IMG/VR virus record: IMGVR_UViG_3300009499_000148
Location: 42,060-106,059 of that record
Strand: one strand, 5' to 3'
Length of the DNA stretch: 64,000 nt
Source: a virus
Shown: positions 63,132 through 64,000 of the stretch, piece by piece
Position numbering within the stretch: position 1 is the stretch's first letter
Layout of the letters: each line of letters begins with the position of its first letter
The notes under the pieces: model-generated
Databases searched by the model: none
Told to the model about the DNA's origin: nothing
What the model saw: only the letters and a program-made list of their open reading frames with translations
Translations under genes and position numbers: made by a program

Positions 63132-64000
63132 AAGACATGCTCAATATCATTGACAGGAAGCCGAAATACTTCATCACAACTAGCCATCAGTCTTTGCGGA
63201 GCAATTGCTCTTGACAAACCATCATTTGGCAGGAATATGGCCCTTTTTGATGATGGACCGTATACACGGTCGAGCTTTGTTGAAAGCTCTTTTGGCATTG
63301 ATTCTCTAATGAGTTGTCTCATTGAGCGTTGCCATCTTTCCTTGAGAGGCACATCTGTCGCAACGTAAAGATGTGACTTTCCCGTCGATGATGTGACAAG
63401 CATGTGTGAACCCTTGGGAAACAGTCGTTGTGTACTCAACCATGATTCGACAAGACCGACATCCATTGAGTCGATATCGACCCACATGAGATGCTTATCA
63501 CCACCGACTGTCAGCGCTTCATTCGCCGCGACTGCGCGTAAGAGCCCGTGTGATGATTCAGCACACAGCGTGTTAAGTTTTTCAATTGGAGATGTCCATC
63601 GTCTAGACGTGACTGTTGAGTCGAAATTTTTCGTTAACTTATTCATGACAGACCACTCGATGTGTTCACTTTCATCAAGCAGTATCTTGAACGTTCCCGA
63701 GTGTGTTCGACTCTCATTGATGTCAGCCTTCAACATAGAGATGGTTGAGTCATGTTGACATACATCACGTGAAATGCATGCTTCGATTATTGATGATGTG
63801 TAGTCAAGGTTGGGTTGTCTGTTCCAGCTGTCGTTAATATCATCAAGGTCATAGACGATTGAACGGCCTTCTATCTTTGACGTTTTGTAGTATCCAGCAT
63901 CTGCTGTGTCGTTGTAGTATCCAGCATCTGCTGTGTCGTTGTAGTATCCAGCATCTGCTGTGTCGTTGTAGTATCCAGCATCTGCTGTGTCGTTGTAGTA
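63116..64000 (-). CDS. Primase/Prim-Pol-like protein, partial (5' end off window)
   Basis: The frame is open to the window edge; at least 294 residues. HLMWVDIDSMD gives the hhhDhD metal site, LVTSSTGKSHLYVA the s-x-H motif, and KRAIFLPND a later R-rich strand, the order seen in AEP/Prim-Pol primases. The part at the edge encodes exact copies of YYNDTADAG. The C-terminus ends EHVLWRLS. The assignment as a primase is tentative; no helicase domain is visible here. Confidence 0.62.
   Translation of the reverse strand, partial: YYNDTADAGYYNDTADAGYYNDTADAGYYNDTADAGYYKTSKIEGRSIVYDLDDINDSWNRQPNLDYTSSIIEACISRDVCQHDSTISMLKADINESRTHSGTFKILLDESEHIEWSVMNKLTKNFDSTVTSRRWTSPIEKLNTLCAESSHGLLRAVAANEALTVGGDKHLMWVDIDSMDVGLVESWLSTQRLFPKGSHMLVTSSTGKSHLYVATDVPLKERWQRSMRQLIRESMPKELSTKLDRVYGPSSKRAIFLPNDGLSRAIAPQRLMASCDEVFRLPVNDIEHVLWRLS
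63887..64000. repeat. Exact 27-bp tandem repeat in coding sequence
   Basis: Four perfect copies of a 27-bp unit (63887-63913, 63914-63940, 63941-63967, 63968-63994) plus 6 nt of a fifth at the window edge. On the minus strand each codes YYNDTADAG in frame with the primase-like gene. No sequence differences between copies, so they are recent or under gene conversion. The array continues beyond the window. Confidence 0.95.

Noticed and set aside
63887-64000. CRISPR array
   Set aside because: The units are directly adjacent, identical and in frame with a protein; there are no unique spacers.
1-64000. Whole-genome reassignment of UAG to an amino acid
   Set aside because: Several genes end in TAG at sensible positions (for example 13494, 36126, 38367, 61203), and no gene here needs in-frame TAG other than the recoded release factor and the 63-kb candidate.

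Overview
This window is a stretch of a very large tailed-phage (jumbo/huge phage) genome, most likely infecting a Gram-negative bacterium. The evidence is about 100 tightly packed, mostly minus-strand genes joined by ATGA or TGATG stop/start overlaps, many free-standing homing endonucleases, more than thirty tRNA or tRNA-like genes, and phage-typical enzymes (PhoH, XPD-type helicase, RNA ligases, lytic transglycosylase). No rRNA, ribosomal protein or central-metabolism block is present. Predicted lipoproteins and a periplasmic trypsin-like protease point to a Gram-negative host; the exact host cannot be read from the sequence.

Layout. 0-20 kb: an operon for making or modifying surface sugars (two SDRs, sugar isomerase, PLP aminotransferase, cytidylyltransferase, five glycosyltransferase genes, methyltransferases, deacetylase, radical SAM enzyme). 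It is interrupted by four homing endonucleases and by a tandem array of eight small 'PGTL' paralogues. 20-28 kb: PhoH, a sigma-region-4-like protein, a release factor, a tmRNA, a histone-like protein, an XPD-like helicase and ClpP. 28-39 kb: a degenerate chaperonin, an amber-reading tRNA, an A-type Fe-S carrier, an MBD4-like glycosylase, an AAA+ ATPase, nucleases, RNA ligase and EF-Ts. 39-45 kb: a second sugar/oxidoreductase block with two Gfo/Idh/MocA enzymes, a PhyH-like oxygenase, a SpoT-like HD hydrolase and a radical SAM/SPASM enzyme. 45-53 kb: the main tRNA region, with peptidyl-tRNA hydrolase, a transglycosylase and an HNH endonuclease among the tRNAs. 53-59 kb: protease, peptide deformylase, a second RNA ligase and small membrane or lipoproteins. 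59-63 kb: a second, larger array of PGTL-like small proteins. 63-64 kb: a primase-like gene carrying an exact 27-bp tandem repeat at the window edge.

The most striking feature is a set of genes controlling translation termination and ribosome rescue. An RF1-like release factor (PxT anticodon-mimic and GGQ motifs, no N-terminal domain 1) is split by an in-frame UAG. That UAG sits in an almost exact copy of the bacterial prfB +1 frameshift signal (GGAGG, 3 nt, CUU, stop, C), with UAG in place of UGA. About 0.3 kb upstream lies a complete tmRNA gene with tag GNDFESELRLAA, and about 8 kb away is a canonical cloverleaf tRNA with anticodon CUA (amber suppressor). With EF-Ts, peptide deformylase, peptidyl-tRNA hydrolase, ClpP and a nearly complete tRNA set, the phage appears to carry its own translation control and rescue layer. 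A second novel element is the two arrays of about 20 small single-domain proteins sharing a PGTL...Y-FL-DG...W pattern.

Many starts were moved inward from the longest frame where an ATGA overlap or a clear Shine-Dalgarno (SD) sequence supports a later ATG. Functions are by motif recognition only; no database search was possible.
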